Source of the DNA: Megachile rotundata | Lineage: Eukaryota > Arthropoda > Insecta > Hymenoptera > Megachilidae | NCBI RefSeq assembly: GCF_050947335.1 | Contig: NC_134983.1 | Span: 9,548,001 to 9,612,000, forward strand | Length of the DNA stretch: 64,000 bases | Direction of reading: 5' to 3' | Part shown: positions 1 through 12,600 of the stretch, in pieces | Numbering within the stretch: position 1 is the stretch's first letter | Layout of the letters: each line of letters begins with the position of its first letter | Position numbers and translations under genes: made by a program | Notes under the pieces: model-generated | Told to the model about the DNA's origin: nothing | Database searches by the model: none | The model's input: only the letters and a program-made list of their open reading frames with translations

Positions 1-339
1 ATAAGTTCATCGAATGGAAAAGTGTCAGAGAGATCGATTCTGCATCGACAAAAAAGCATAATGATGCGAATTAATTGCCGGAAGTTTCCTTGGATCAAAT
101 AAGGTATTCAAAAAAACGTGTCTTACATTCGTTGATCGCTCGTCATCAATCAGACATGATTGAAAAGCGTATGATTGCGAGAAACAGACTTGTGTGGAAT
201 GGTACGAGGATGATTTATGAGATAGGAAACCCCCTGAATCTCGTATACTTAATCGTTTCGAAGGATATTTCCAGGAAGGAATATTTCGATGCGTATTTGG
301 AAATCTTCGAATCCGGGTACTAGGTTTCGGGTGTTAAAA

Positions 340-905
340 AGTTTGGAAGTATGAGACGTTAGAAATTTGCTAATTTAGAAATTTGATGTTTAAAAATTTG
401 GGGTTTCAGAATTTGGGAATTTAGGAATTTCAAAATTTGGAAATTTGGGGTTTCAATATTTGGTGGTTTACGAATTTGGAAATTTAGGAATTTGGGGTTT
501 CAAAATTTGGGAATTTAGGGATTTGGAAATATAGGAATTCGGGGTTTCAATATTTGGTAGGTTACGAATTTGGAAATTTAGGAATTTGGGGTTTCAATAT
601 TTGGTAGTTTACGAATTTGGAAATTCAGGAATTCGGTGTTTCAAAATTTGGGAATTTAGAAATTTGAAAATATAGGAATTCGGGGTTTCAAAATTTGGGA
701 ATTTAGGAATTCGGGATTTCAAAATTTGGGAATTTAGAAATTTCAAAATTTGGAATTTGGGGTTTCAAAATTTAGTAGTTTGGGAATTAGTAGTTTCAAA
801 GTTTGGAAACTTAAGAATTTGGGATTTCAAAATTTAGGAATTTAGAAATTTGGGGTTTCAGAATTTGAAAATTTAGGAATTTGGAAATTTGAGTCTCTAA
901 AGAAT
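340..905. repeat. degenerate A/T-rich minisatellite
   Basis: A run of imperfect units built from phrases such as GGAATTTGGGGTTTCAAAATTTGG, with the short core AATTT(A/G)G. Units drift in length and sequence, so this is an old, diverged tandem array. No coding potential is visible. Similar degraded arrays recur at 5.5-6.0, 12.7-13.1 and 19.8-20.2 kb. Confidence 0.75.
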
Positions 906-3320
906 TAAAAATATCAAATTCTCAAAGAAACAAATAAAGAATTATACCTAAAAATAATGGAAGTTGAGTTAAGGTTAATTGCTACAATATCCCTGTGGTA
1001 ATTATTGCTTCGGTATTCTTCATCTGTTAATTAGTGCGACGTAACCAGTATCCGAAGACGTACACGTTCCTTTCTTACATACATGTATACGTATTCAGTT
1101 GCAAGTTACATCGTACTAATTAACATCTTCTATTAATTACCACTTTGACGAACATACATTCTACGAAATTTATAGTTCTTAAAATGTCATACTCTTTTTT
1201 ATATCTAATAAAAGATACGTTGAAATAGTATTGATTTTCAATTTACGTTTAAAGTAAATAAAGATAAGAATATTAATCACGGATACGTGACATTGCATAT
1301 CGCATATCACAAATTACATATTTAACACCTGCAGTCTTTTTCGCGTTAACCCGTGATTGATACAGTGGCCATTTTCTGGCGTGGAAAGCGTAACGAGAAT
1401 CGTAGATAGTGTTCCAAAGAAATGTTAAACTAGCATGACACATGGTACCATTTGTTCTGTACATACAAAGAAATATTTTCTATTCAGAACCGGAATGCGA
1501 AGTTACTAGTTTTTTATATCTTCAATAATAGATGCGTTATACAATTGCTATTAATCTTCCTGTTAACGATTGCATTCATTCCAATGAAGTAGCTTTCCGT
1601 TTGTATCGATTCAGTCTCATCGAAAAGTCCCCTGTCGAAAAATTTCCCCGACATTCTCGAAGGAAATCCTAACCGGTTCAGCCTGTCTCTAACTCCGCTT
1701 TTCTCGGGTTGAACGATCCGTGAATCACGCTTGGATCCTCGGCGTCCATCGACGATCACGATGCATCCGCGTGACGTCGCGAAATCGGCCCAAATTTTTC
1801 GGAGGATCGTGCTTCTACGTGTCGATCGTCGTGTTCTCTGCCGACCATGTACGTGATGGCAAGTTCTAGTGGCACGTTTTCGTTCCGACACCGACAGAAT
1901 TCATGGAAGATTTCCGTTGGATGGATTCAGCTCGATGATGACCTCGTTCTGTGCCTTGGGTCGTTCTTCTTGCATTTCATTTTTGATCTACGCTGACCAA
2001 TAGGCTGTTATATAACAATTCTTGCATTCTATTGATGAGAAAAAGAATAAGGCACATTTTAAGATCAATCGATGAGTGGTACAGGTGCAAAATTAAACAT
2101 CTTTAAATCATGTAACTGAATTAGGTTCACAAGGTTTGTCTCGGTAGCTTTGTTCGATTTTTTGAACTGACGTAAACTTGACCTTAAATAATTTGTCATT
2201 ACAATAATTTTTGCTAATAAATTTATTGATAAGCTAATATTTGACTTAGCTAATGTTAGCATTATTAGACTGATCTTTGGAAGAGTGCTATACACGTAAA
2301 AGTAAATAAATGTCATCTATGAATTTTATGACGTTTGCGTTATTTCTGTCAGTTGAGAGTTGGTCTTTCATTTGAAACGCTTAGTAATATGGTTATTAAA
2401 ATTTGTAAAACTGTCGAATAAAGATAATAGCATTCTGTAATTTCTGTAATTTTCTGCATTTTGAGTATATCAAATTTAGAGAGCTTGGACAGCACACATG
2501 GACCTTCAAATATGATAGCCATATCGACACTTCGTGTGAACAATATTGCATCTATTTTATGTTTACGTTATTATGTTATTGATATCAGACTGATGTAACA
2601 TATTCAAGTTCATGATACCAATTGACATAAGAGCAATTACACAATTGGAACTAGGCAATGAGTACAGACAAGTTGATATTATATCACTGGGGAGGAACTT
2701 CGACATTTAGAAATTTGAACAATTCAAAATTAGGAATTTGCAAGCAAGGAAATTTGAAAATTTAGAAACTTAAATTGGGAGAGGTAATTTGGGGAAATTT
2801 AGAAATATGAAAATATAGCGATTCTGAAATTTGTCCTTTAACAATAAAAAAATTTGACTCTAACGATTCGAGATATTAAGAATCCGCAAAAAGTGAGAAA
2901 TGCAAAAAATGTAGAACTTGTACAAAAATCAGGGATCGTTAACTTCAATCTGTGCGATCTCAACAAAATCTTATCGATATCAATCGATAACGATATCAGT
3001 AGTCACACTTCTATTCCCAAGATCGAAAAAGCGTGAGTCACTGTGGCTCCAAGATCCAGTGAAATAATCTGGTTTCTGATAGCGGTTCGCGAGTTGCCTG
3101 TTGCATCAGAGTCGCAGAGGAGAGTCAGTGGGATGTCGACTCGGATGAGCTGTCCGGCGCAGGTATCTTATCAAAAAGCTGCGAAACCTTCAGGTGTGAT
3201 CGAATCGAAGGAAAAGGGTCGAAGTCTAGGAAAGAGATAAAAGTGAGGGAGGATCCGGTACGAGTGGGGCATGGGCCACGCGCCGAGTGGGGAGGTGGAG
3301 GCGGCACTCTCCTTCGTGAG
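906..3320. other. non-coding stretch upstream of the first prohormone gene
   Basis: I see no convincing gene here. Most is AT-rich. A stretch at about 1650-1970 is clearly GC-richer and contains a CRE-like GTGACGTCGC near 1770. It stays open on the minus strand, but the translation is Arg/Ser-rich, has no domain I recognise and lacks clear splice sites. A second GC-richer stretch (about 3030-3320) leads directly into the TATA box of the downstream gene and is likely its proximal promoter. Confidence 0.5.
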
Positions 3321-3357
3321 TATATATGCTCGAAGCGAACCAAGCCACGCTACAGTT
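3321..3357 (+). promoter_or_regulatory. TATA/initiator core promoter of prohormone gene 1
   Basis: TATATATGC begins at 3321 and a CAGTT initiator-like element lies at 3353-3357, with the A 33 bases downstream of the first T of the TATA box. This is the usual TATA-to-start distance. The same arrangement, with similar intervening sequence (GCGAACCAAGCC versus GCGAACCGAAGCC), precedes the paralogous gene at 23728. The start site is inferred, not observed. Confidence 0.6.
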
Positions 3358-3458
3358 CACCAAGAGACAAAAGCGACAAGGATAGGGCCAACCAGCCACT
3401 GATCGACAAAAAGGAACAGAAACCCGATCACGACAAGACATATTATTGCGAACGATAC

Positions 3459-3518
3459 ATGACACTAACGGTTAAGTTCTTCGAGTGCGAGTCGGTTGCG
3501 GACCGAGCTAAGTGTTGA
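3459..3518 (+). other. upstream ORF in the 5' leader of prohormone gene 1
   Basis: An ATG at 3459 opens a 19-codon reading frame that stops at 3518, 99 bases before the main start at 3618. If the start site is near 3354, this uORF lies in the leader and could reduce translation of the main frame. No function for the peptide itself is suggested. Confidence 0.4.
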
Positions 3519-3617
3519 ACCGCGAAAGTGTTTTATTATTTACCTTCGGATTTCGCACGGAGGGAAAAGTTGATTTCTTTCGGTCCATCTTCGATCACGT
3601 TTCACGTCGCAAGAAAC

Positions 3618-6600
3618 ATGAGGAGCTTCACGGGAGTGAGAAGTTTGTTTGCCACGTTGATGGTGTTGTGTGTCCTGGACCTGATCTGGATGCCGACGAC
3701 TCACGCGAGACCGCCACCCTCTTTGCTTAGGTAAGGCTCATCCTGGAAAATTAAATCGTACACATGACCGAAGAGATTCTTGTGCATGATCTCTTGAATT
3801 TCTTTCTGGAGGATTATGTTTGAGATCTTCGTAATTTCTATGTTTGACTTTTCACATCTTTACGGTTATTACTTTCTAAGATTTATTACTTCGAAGCTTG
3901 TAAAGTACAAATCGTACAAACTATGTAATCTATAGATCTCTACTGTGCAGAGATCATTTAATATATCATAGGTATAATTGCATCTTGAATCCAAGTAATT
4001 GCACTTTGGAGACTAGTCATTTTGCGGAGGTTTAAAGTAATTCCAAAACATTTTGTAAATCTTTGGTGAATAAAAGAGCAAACCTTGATCTAAACCGAGA
4101 AGAATTAAAAATGGTACTTCTATAATTTTTTCAAAATTTTGCCATTTTTTGTAGGTAACTGTTGTAGAAATGTTTATATCAGAAAATTTTTTAAATTGAA
4201 AAAGGAGATCTAAAAAATTTATGTATGCTACATGTATATATAAGATATGCATTAACACGTACGTCACCAGAGTCACGTACATGTAACTCATCCAATTTTC
4301 TATATAACATAAATGTTTATTTTATATGCATTAGCCTGTTAATTTTAAAATATGAGTATGTACTCATATATTCATTAATGTATTCGAAACATATGTTCAG
4401 CAAAAGTTTTGAAATGCTTCGATAAATTGATATAGACATACTCTTGCACACTTGTCGCATAATCAAGCAAATAAATATCAAGGATCTTTTTTTTCATTTT
4501 TAATAAATATCCTCAAAGGACCTTCTATTAAAATTTAACAATTTTTAGAAGATGCTGCTCTTTCTCAAAGGAACTATTTGATGCATCTAAAAGTTTCGAA
4601 GTGCAATTACTTGATAGTATATTTCTGAGCAACGCTAATGTTTTCTCAATCTTCGAAGGCTCCATTGCATCATTTTATCTTATTCTTTAAACAATGTACA
4701 ATGATTCATCATTGATCTGATTGTTGCACCGATATGAAGCTGGAATTTGTTTACTACGATCATTCATGGAATCGATAACCTTAATCGTCCGTTTTGCAAA
4801 ACAATATTTCACAATTTTTACGTTTGTTACTGCAAAATTTGTATTTGTTTCGAAAGACAGGCAAAGATCTCGATTATTTGCATTTTCAAGAAATCTCAGA
4901 TAAACAAAGACAAATCGTTCTGAGATAATTAATAACAAATTATTTTAAAGCAGTTAACAATAACTATTATTTATTTCTTTTTTAATATCACACACCATAT
5001 GTAATTACAAAATAATGTTTACCACCTGAGATTATCGCATTAAGAAAAAGATAAAAGCATCGTCTTCCAAGATTAATTACAAAATTATTAAAAGTTTTAT
5101 AGTTTCTTATCGGAAAACGGTTTCACGATGACTCGATATTTTTTTCGTGCAAAAAATCTTGTATCATTAAACTTGCGTTTTGAACTCATTTACCGAATGC
5201 ACAAAGAAAATTAATTATAAGTTTAAGAAAATAAGAAGCTGCGTAACTGTCGAATATGCACTGTTGGTGGAAAAACATTCTTTCTTGTGATCAGGGGAAA
5301 ACCCTAGAGCGATATTTACCTCAGGTAAATGTCACCAAATGAGGATTATCGGATCGATTAATTTTATCAATTTTTTATCGAGATGTCGCGTGTCGCGACA
5401 ATTTTCGTCATGCTGACTATGTCGTAATTGGCATGGAAGTCTGAGGTGTCCAAATAGTTTAGTGGAAAACAGTAGCCTTAGGGGAAATAATAGTAAGTGG
5501 ATGATGTATGTAAAATTTTTAAATTTAAATTTTAAAAACTTGGAAGTTTAGAAGTTTGGAAAAGTAGTTTTCGAAAATTTGGTGAAGTTGGGGAATTTTC
5601 AAACTTTAGGAAATTGAAGCTAGTCTGGTTATCGAAGGGATCTAGGGAATCTAGGGATTATAGCGGATTTGGGGCACCTGAGAAGAGTAGAGAAGTTGGA
5701 AATCTATGAATACTGCGGAATTTAAGAAATTAGAGAAATTTAAAGAATTTGGAAAGATTTGGAAAAATTTTAAAAATTTGAAAAATTAAGAAATTTGAGA
5801 ATTTGGAAAATTTGAAAACTGAGAAATTTGAGGAATTCAAAAATTTAAGAGTGTGAAGAATTTAAAATATTTAGACCCTTGAAAAATTTTAGAATTTGCA
5901 AAATTTGAAATTGTAGTAATTTCAGAATTTGAATAATTTGAAAAACATCGTGATAATAAAATAATTTAAAAAGTATAAAAGGTCCTAGCCTAAGCGATAA
6001 ACTTCGTGGCGATAAAACGAAATTCATATGCACGAGAAAGATACCAGAGGAACGGAAACGTGGGGTGGATATTGCAAGTTACACCGGATAATACCGTGTT
6101 TGTCGTTGGCCATTAATTTTCTCTGTGTAATCGACATGCTAATCCTTCAACATGTGGGAAGTACATGTAGAACAAAGTTATCAGTTATCTGTTCGTCGAC
6201 ATCGTTATCGACGTCCATCGGAATCTCTATGGAAGTAAAAAAAAAGAAGAAAATAGATAGCCTTAATCGAAACCCCCGTTGATTCATCCCCTACGGAGGA
6301 GATTCTACTTTATAGCAGCCTGTTGAATCGACGTGACACTATGGTTTCGCTTTTCGTTCGGATATAGCGTCATCGTAAATTTGATACATTGACACATGTC
6401 TTTGGTTCTCGTTTAATCTAACCATATTTCATCCTAGAATTTTGTTCGAGATTATTTAATTCATTGGTAACTAATGTTTTCCAAAATTCCAAAATTCCCA
6501 ATTCCAAATTTCCGAGTTCCAAAATTCCGAGTTCTAAAATTGCAAATTCCAAAATTCCCAATTCCACATTTCCGAATTCCAAAATTCCCAATTCCAAATT

Positions 6601-9600
6601 TCCGAATTCCAAAATTCCGAATTCCAAAATTGCAAATTCCAAAATTCCCAATTCCGCATTTTCGAATTCCAAATATCCAATTCCGCATTTCCGAATTCCA
6701 AAATTGCAAATTCCAAAATTCCCAATTCCAAATTTCCGAATTCCAAAATTCCGAGTTCCAAAATTGCAAATTCCAAAATTCCTAATTCCACATTTCCGAA
6801 TTCCAAAATTGCAAATTTCAAAATTCCCAATTCCGCATTTTCGAATTCCAAAATTTCCAATTCCGCATTTCCGAATTCCAAAATTGCAAATTCCAAAATT
6901 CCTAATTCCACATTTCCGAATTCCAAAATTGCAAATTTCAAAATTCCCAATTCCAAATTTCCGAGTTCCAAAATTCCCAATTCTACATTTCCGAATTCAA
7001 AAATTCTCAATTCCAAATTTTCGAGTTCCAAAATTCCCAATTCTACATTTCCGAATTCAAAAATTCTCAATTCCAAATTTCCGAGTTCCAAAATTCCCAA
7101 TTCCAAATTTCAGAATTCCAAAATTCCCAATTCCAAATTTCCGAATTCCAAAATTCCAAATTCCAAATTTCCGAATTCCAAAATTTCGAGTTTCAAATCC
7201 CAAAATCTCAAAATCCTAAAATCCCAAAATCCACAGTCCCAAAGTCCAAAAAAGTACAAAAATAAAGGCCCCACTATTGCAAGATAACTCGAAGGTATTA
7301 CATTGCATATGCATGGCGTTAGCTCCAAACGTGTTAATTGCACATGTAAATTCGATGACCACCTAGGTAAAAAGATATGCAAGTATACAGGCATCGTATC
7401 GAGGGAAAAACTAGTGAAATATTAATAGGTTAAAAAGACAAGCAGTAACAAGAAGAAAATTGACAAAGTTGTATATGGTTTATCCAGAACAGAACGGTCG
7501 ACGCGTGAATTTTGAATTCACAACAGGCTGTAGAAGTCTGAAAAACGATATCAGCGTAGTACAACGACCCAGCGGCCAATTAGTAAGTTTCCTTTCGAGC
7601 AAAACACCGCGGGCGATCCTCATGGGAATGATTTGCGACATCGATTTCACGACGTTCCACTCGTATGGACTTACGTGCTGTTCCTGTGAAAGTTTGCTCA
7701 CTGATGTAATTACACGTCACGCTAGTGCAAGTCATCGTTACGCGTTTGGCACTGCGAAACCAGCTGCAATAATCTCTTCTTGTTCTATCTGTGTATCTTC
7801 TTCTCCTTCTTCTTCTTCGCAACTCCCTCGACGCAAATTTCCCAGAAAAACGTGATTTTCAGCGAACGTTTATCTTCATTTTGATACGCGATTTATCGCG
7901 TTGCGCGATAACGTGATTTGTTTCGCATTTTATCGGTGATCGTAGCAATATGATTATCGATTGGTGTATTATCGATGTCTTATTACTTAACGATATTTTG
8001 ATAATGTTGGTATAGCGTTGAGTAGAAAGAGATGCGATTGAATTGTGGAGTGGAACGAAATGCAATGCGTGTTTAATTTGTCGTTGAGCATTTAACTTGG
8101 ATATTTGGAAATTTGAAACTTTCATGTTTGTGACTGAGAAATTTTGAGAACTTCGAAAATCTATAATTTGAAAATTTCGAAACTTCAGAAAATCTGAGAA
8201 ATTCCTGTTTCATATTGCATGAGAAGGTTCTAAATTTTTGGACATTCATCTAAAACAATTTTTAATACTTAAATATTAAATCTGTTATACAAGCAATGTA
8301 ATCATATATTCAATATTATAGCAAATTAAACTAAAATAGCAATGATCTCGAGTAAAAATACAAAAACTGAATAGTAATAATGATAGTATATATTACTGTA
8401 AAATAATAGTAATGATAATAATATTACACACAGGTACATACTCGTAATACGACGTTTTTTCCTGCAATTATCTTAATCAATGATTGCGTCTACGTATCAG
8501 ATAATTGTAAAAAAGCCGGGGAATTCAGAGACTAGGAACACCTTTATCTTTGTAATGCGGACGTATTTACAGACTAGATGTCTATAATTAACTCGAGATA
8601 CTGTCAGACGTGATTAATATTGTTCGTAATGAACAAACTCGAGTGAGTGTGTGTACAGTATGATATGAAAGTCTAGAAAATTATAAAAATCTATAAGATA
8701 CGAAATCTGGAAATGTAGGATGATAAGGACATTGGTATCTTGAAGGTATGGAGAACTAGGAAATTATGGAATTTAGAAAAATGTGGGGATCTGGGGGTTT
8801 GAGGATCTGAGGATATTGAAATTTTAGAGCTGAGGGATATGGGGGTCTAAGAGATATACATATAATGTATAGCTGAGGAATATAGAGATTATATGTAGAT
8901 GATATGATATGATAGTAACACTTGATGATGACCATACAGGGTTCTAAAGAATATAGAGATCTAGGAAATGTAAGAACTTGGGAGTATAGAGATACAGGGA
9001 TATACAGATTTCGGAAATATAGAGATCTAGATGCGGGTACTGAGAAAATATAAGAGTCTGAATATAAGGATATAGGGGTGTAGAGATTTCTAAACATAGG
9101 CGTCTAGAAAATATACAAATCTCCAAGGAGGACCTAGGAAATATGAGAATCTGGAGGACCTAGGGATCTAAGAACAATTGCAAAAATATAGATATTTTGA
9201 AAATACAATAGGAGTATATAGAAACCCAAAATATAGAAATCTGAATTTATAGAAATATAAAGAATCTAAAACCACTAATTCAGAAATATGGAAATATTGA
9301 AATCTAATAAGATATCTACCAAAAAACAATGCCAACCTAAGAATATTAAACAAGTTTTTCACCTATCTCCCATTTTTATTTCTTGATTATCTTAAACTAA
9401 ATATGCAACATTCTATTGTTTTTGCAGCAGACAAAGACGAGTATCGGATCAAAGGCTCGCCGAACTAGAGACGCTTATGGGATTAGAAAACGTGAGAGGA
9501 AAAGTAGTGACGGTTCCCATTGCATTCGGTGTACTGGATCCAGATAAGATGTAAGTAAGCTGTTACATAATGTGCACCGCGAAACGCTGACCCTTATCAA

Positions 9601-12600
9601 ACAGTTGATTTATTGTTATCGAAACGGAGCGTGGCCGAATTATATTAATACTTCTTCCCGCTATAAAACGTTCAGATAAACGACCTATCAGTCGCGCGCT
9701 TTTTAATCTCATTCGACTTCGGATATGACGAGAACAAAAGCGTCATTATCGTAACCGATTGAAGTCCGCTTATTTTTCTTTCTTTCAATTTTTACATTTA
9801 CAATTACATAATAAATTGAATTGACATTTTTAATCAAATTTGTTGAAACTTCATATTTTTGAGGTAGAATGTTAGACAGCTATATTAGGAAAATCTTTGT
9901 AAACTTATAAAGGTCTGCAATATAGGTGTTCTGTTAATAGTCTGTGAAAAATGATCATATATTTTCCGAAATCATTTACTGAAATAATATATGAAACTTG
10001 CACAAAATAAACGAATTGTTTATTTAGTAGGAAATGTGCAGAAGCATTTTGTACATTCCGAGAGATGTCGCCAGAAGTCACCAAATGAGCGATCTTGTTA
10101 AATTAGATTTAATTCAAGTTCAAAAGACGCGTGTGCTTTTCGTATGCATAAACGGAAATTCATACAATTAATGTTTAATTTCGAACTTAGAGTATAGTGG
10201 TAAAGTTGTATAGTAAGCGGAATAGTACTATAGTGATATGCATAATGAAAAAGTTAAATAGTAGTATAGTTGTGTGAGGTAATAGCAAAATAATTGAAAT
10301 AGCATAGTAGTAAAGTATAGTAGTGTAATCGTAGAATATTAACAGTAGTTTAATGTGATGGAATACTTATTACAGTGGGACGATGACATAATGGTATATA
10401 AAAGTGGAATAGTAATGTATTGGAATAAAATGATACAGATAAGTGTATAATGAAATAATGAACTATACTATTATAGACTTTATGAATTAGTAGGATAGTA
10501 TACTAGAATGATAGTATAACGGTATAGAAAATAATAGTAAAGTAATAATATGGTATTAATCCATTCATAGATATCGATTACTATAATCTCTGAGTCTAAG
10601 GTCTTTTGTTCCTCCTAATTCAAACAATTGCATTGTTATCGGATCTCGAACGATGCGATCATTGTTATAAAATGCTGACAATTATTTAACGCGAATAATA
10701 TCGAGAAATGTAAGTTGTATAAGATTGTTACTTTTGACCGGTAATGTACGTGCTTCTTTTAAATCGGCCTACGATAACCTTTAACGCGGTAGTCTACAAC
10801 TAGGCTTTATGTAACGATTACCATTCAAGTTCAACGTGATTGTGCCGATTTTTCGGAGAAAAATGAATGGCATATAGCACGAACTCGCGTTCGCATGAGT
10901 CAGAAGGCGCCGAATACTTCCTCTACGAACAAAAAGGAGTAACAAAGAAAGAAAGAAAGAAAAAACCAGAGAGATAGCTGATTGCTATAGACAGAAGAAA
11001 GATATCGGTCTATTGCATCATCGTTACGTACGAAAATAAAGATCTATTTAAAAAAAAAAAGTTATTCTGGTAGTGCAACCAAGCAGATTCCGAGTTCAGG
11101 AATCTTCGCAAGGGTACACGTCACCTGGTTAACACCGTCTATTTCTGGCACGCGGGTTTTTCAATTTTCCTCGAGTTTCCACGGAATATTTTCCTCGCAC
11201 GTGCTCGTGCGCAATTCGCGTCAGAGGAAGGGCAAATGTGACGCGCCAAACATTGAAATTCAACTTGTTGCTTCCACGTCTCATCTTCGGGAGCTTGGAG
11301 GAGGGTGATCCACCCCTCGAACGAGGACAGAAACTCACGATGAAGGAGGTCGAAGTGGTCACGTATCTCGAAACGAGAAAAAATAGCCTATTAACGCCTG
11401 GCAAATGGCGGTGAAATTTTAACGTGTACAAAGTGTTATTTAAAACGTCATTAACTTTCGGGGAAAAACCATTTACTTGAATGACAAAAAAGGGCAGATA
11501 TAACTAACACAGTAATTTTCTGTGTTTTCTCACTCCTGAACGTGTAAACAGAATCCTAATTAACCCACTCGGAATAATTAGTCAGCTGATAAATTATTGA
11601 AACCAAAATACGCATCTGTTTATCAGTTTCGTAATCAAGTTGCAGTTCAGCTTTATCGTTGACTAGAGATCTTCGAGGCTATGTAGAGATAAAAAGATCC
11701 AGAGATCTAAAGATCTAGGAATATAGGGATCTAGGTCTGAACATGTCAGATGTTTTGTAGCAGAGATTTCCGAGTAGCGATAAAGTTATTATATCACACG
11801 GCAACGAAATGTAGTACAGATAGATTAAATTGTTTTTTATAGCTCGTTAATCATTGTGTTCCGTTTACAGGTTAAATCGGAATGCGCAATCAACTTTATC
11901 GAGGATCAAATCGTTTGGAAAAGTTTTGCGATGTTGGCTAAATTTAGAAATGTTCAGTCCTCATAAACGAAAATTTTATTGATTGTCTATCGATGTTTAT
12001 TAAACGTGTATTTCTCGTTAAAAGAGCTCTTTGTCAATTAATTTAATAAATTCCGTCAAAGACGAATAATATTAGAATTCCTCATCGGATACAGACATTA
12101 TAGGATACAAATTATATCCTTACAAACGATTTAGAATAAATAAACGTTTTAGAACAAATGTTCGTTAAGAAATAATTTACACTCGTGCTTGGACGTCTCA
12201 TCGAATCGCGAAATCGTTTCATTCGTTTACGTTGGTCCATCATGAAAGACCAATGTAACGACAACTTGACGTTTCATTGTCCCTCGAAAGAATGTGACTC
12301 GAAAGTAAAAAGCTAAGAGAATCCATCTGCAGTCCGCTCGTTTACATACCGTGTATTAATCTCATCTGGAAGGGACAAACGTCAATGGAAGAAAATGAAG
12401 GCGCGCGAAAAGGTCGTTTGGATTTCACTGAATTTCCCAGCGAGTTGAATACAAATTTATTCAAAGAACATTCGAAGAGATAACCCGGTTAGAGGATCCA
12501 TTAGCGTACCTTCTTCGTGTACGATGTATTTTCCCTTCGTCTTTCTACGTGAACCATCATTGTCGCCACGATACATTATTCAATCTGCATCGTTACATAC

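Larger units (their letters stand above)
3731..9427 (+). other. intron 1 of prohormone gene 1
   Basis: A 5.7-kb intron with donor AG|GTAAGG and acceptor TTTTTGCAG. It holds AT-rich unique sequence, a low-complexity patch at 5.5-6.0 kb, the TTCCAAAATTCC minisatellite (6.48-7.26 kb), and GATCTAG/ATATAG-rich degenerate repeats at 8.7-9.3 kb. I searched for a counterpart of the extra propeptide exon of the paralog (24432-24542) and found none. Confidence 0.6.

Noticed and set aside
75..323. 82-codon plus-strand frame at the left edge
   Set aside because: It begins at TTG, has no recognisable domain and no convincing splice sites. I could not support it as a gene.
1514..1891. 125-codon minus-strand frame in a GC-rich patch
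   Set aside because: Arg/Ser-rich composition, no family resemblance and no clear splice signals. It is reported only as an unexplained patch.
6418..7394. Overlapping open frames of IPKFPIPNFR or ELGILEFGN repeats on both strands
   Set aside because: Translation of an A/T-rich minisatellite in an intron. Several frames are open at once, as expected for a repeat and not for a gene.
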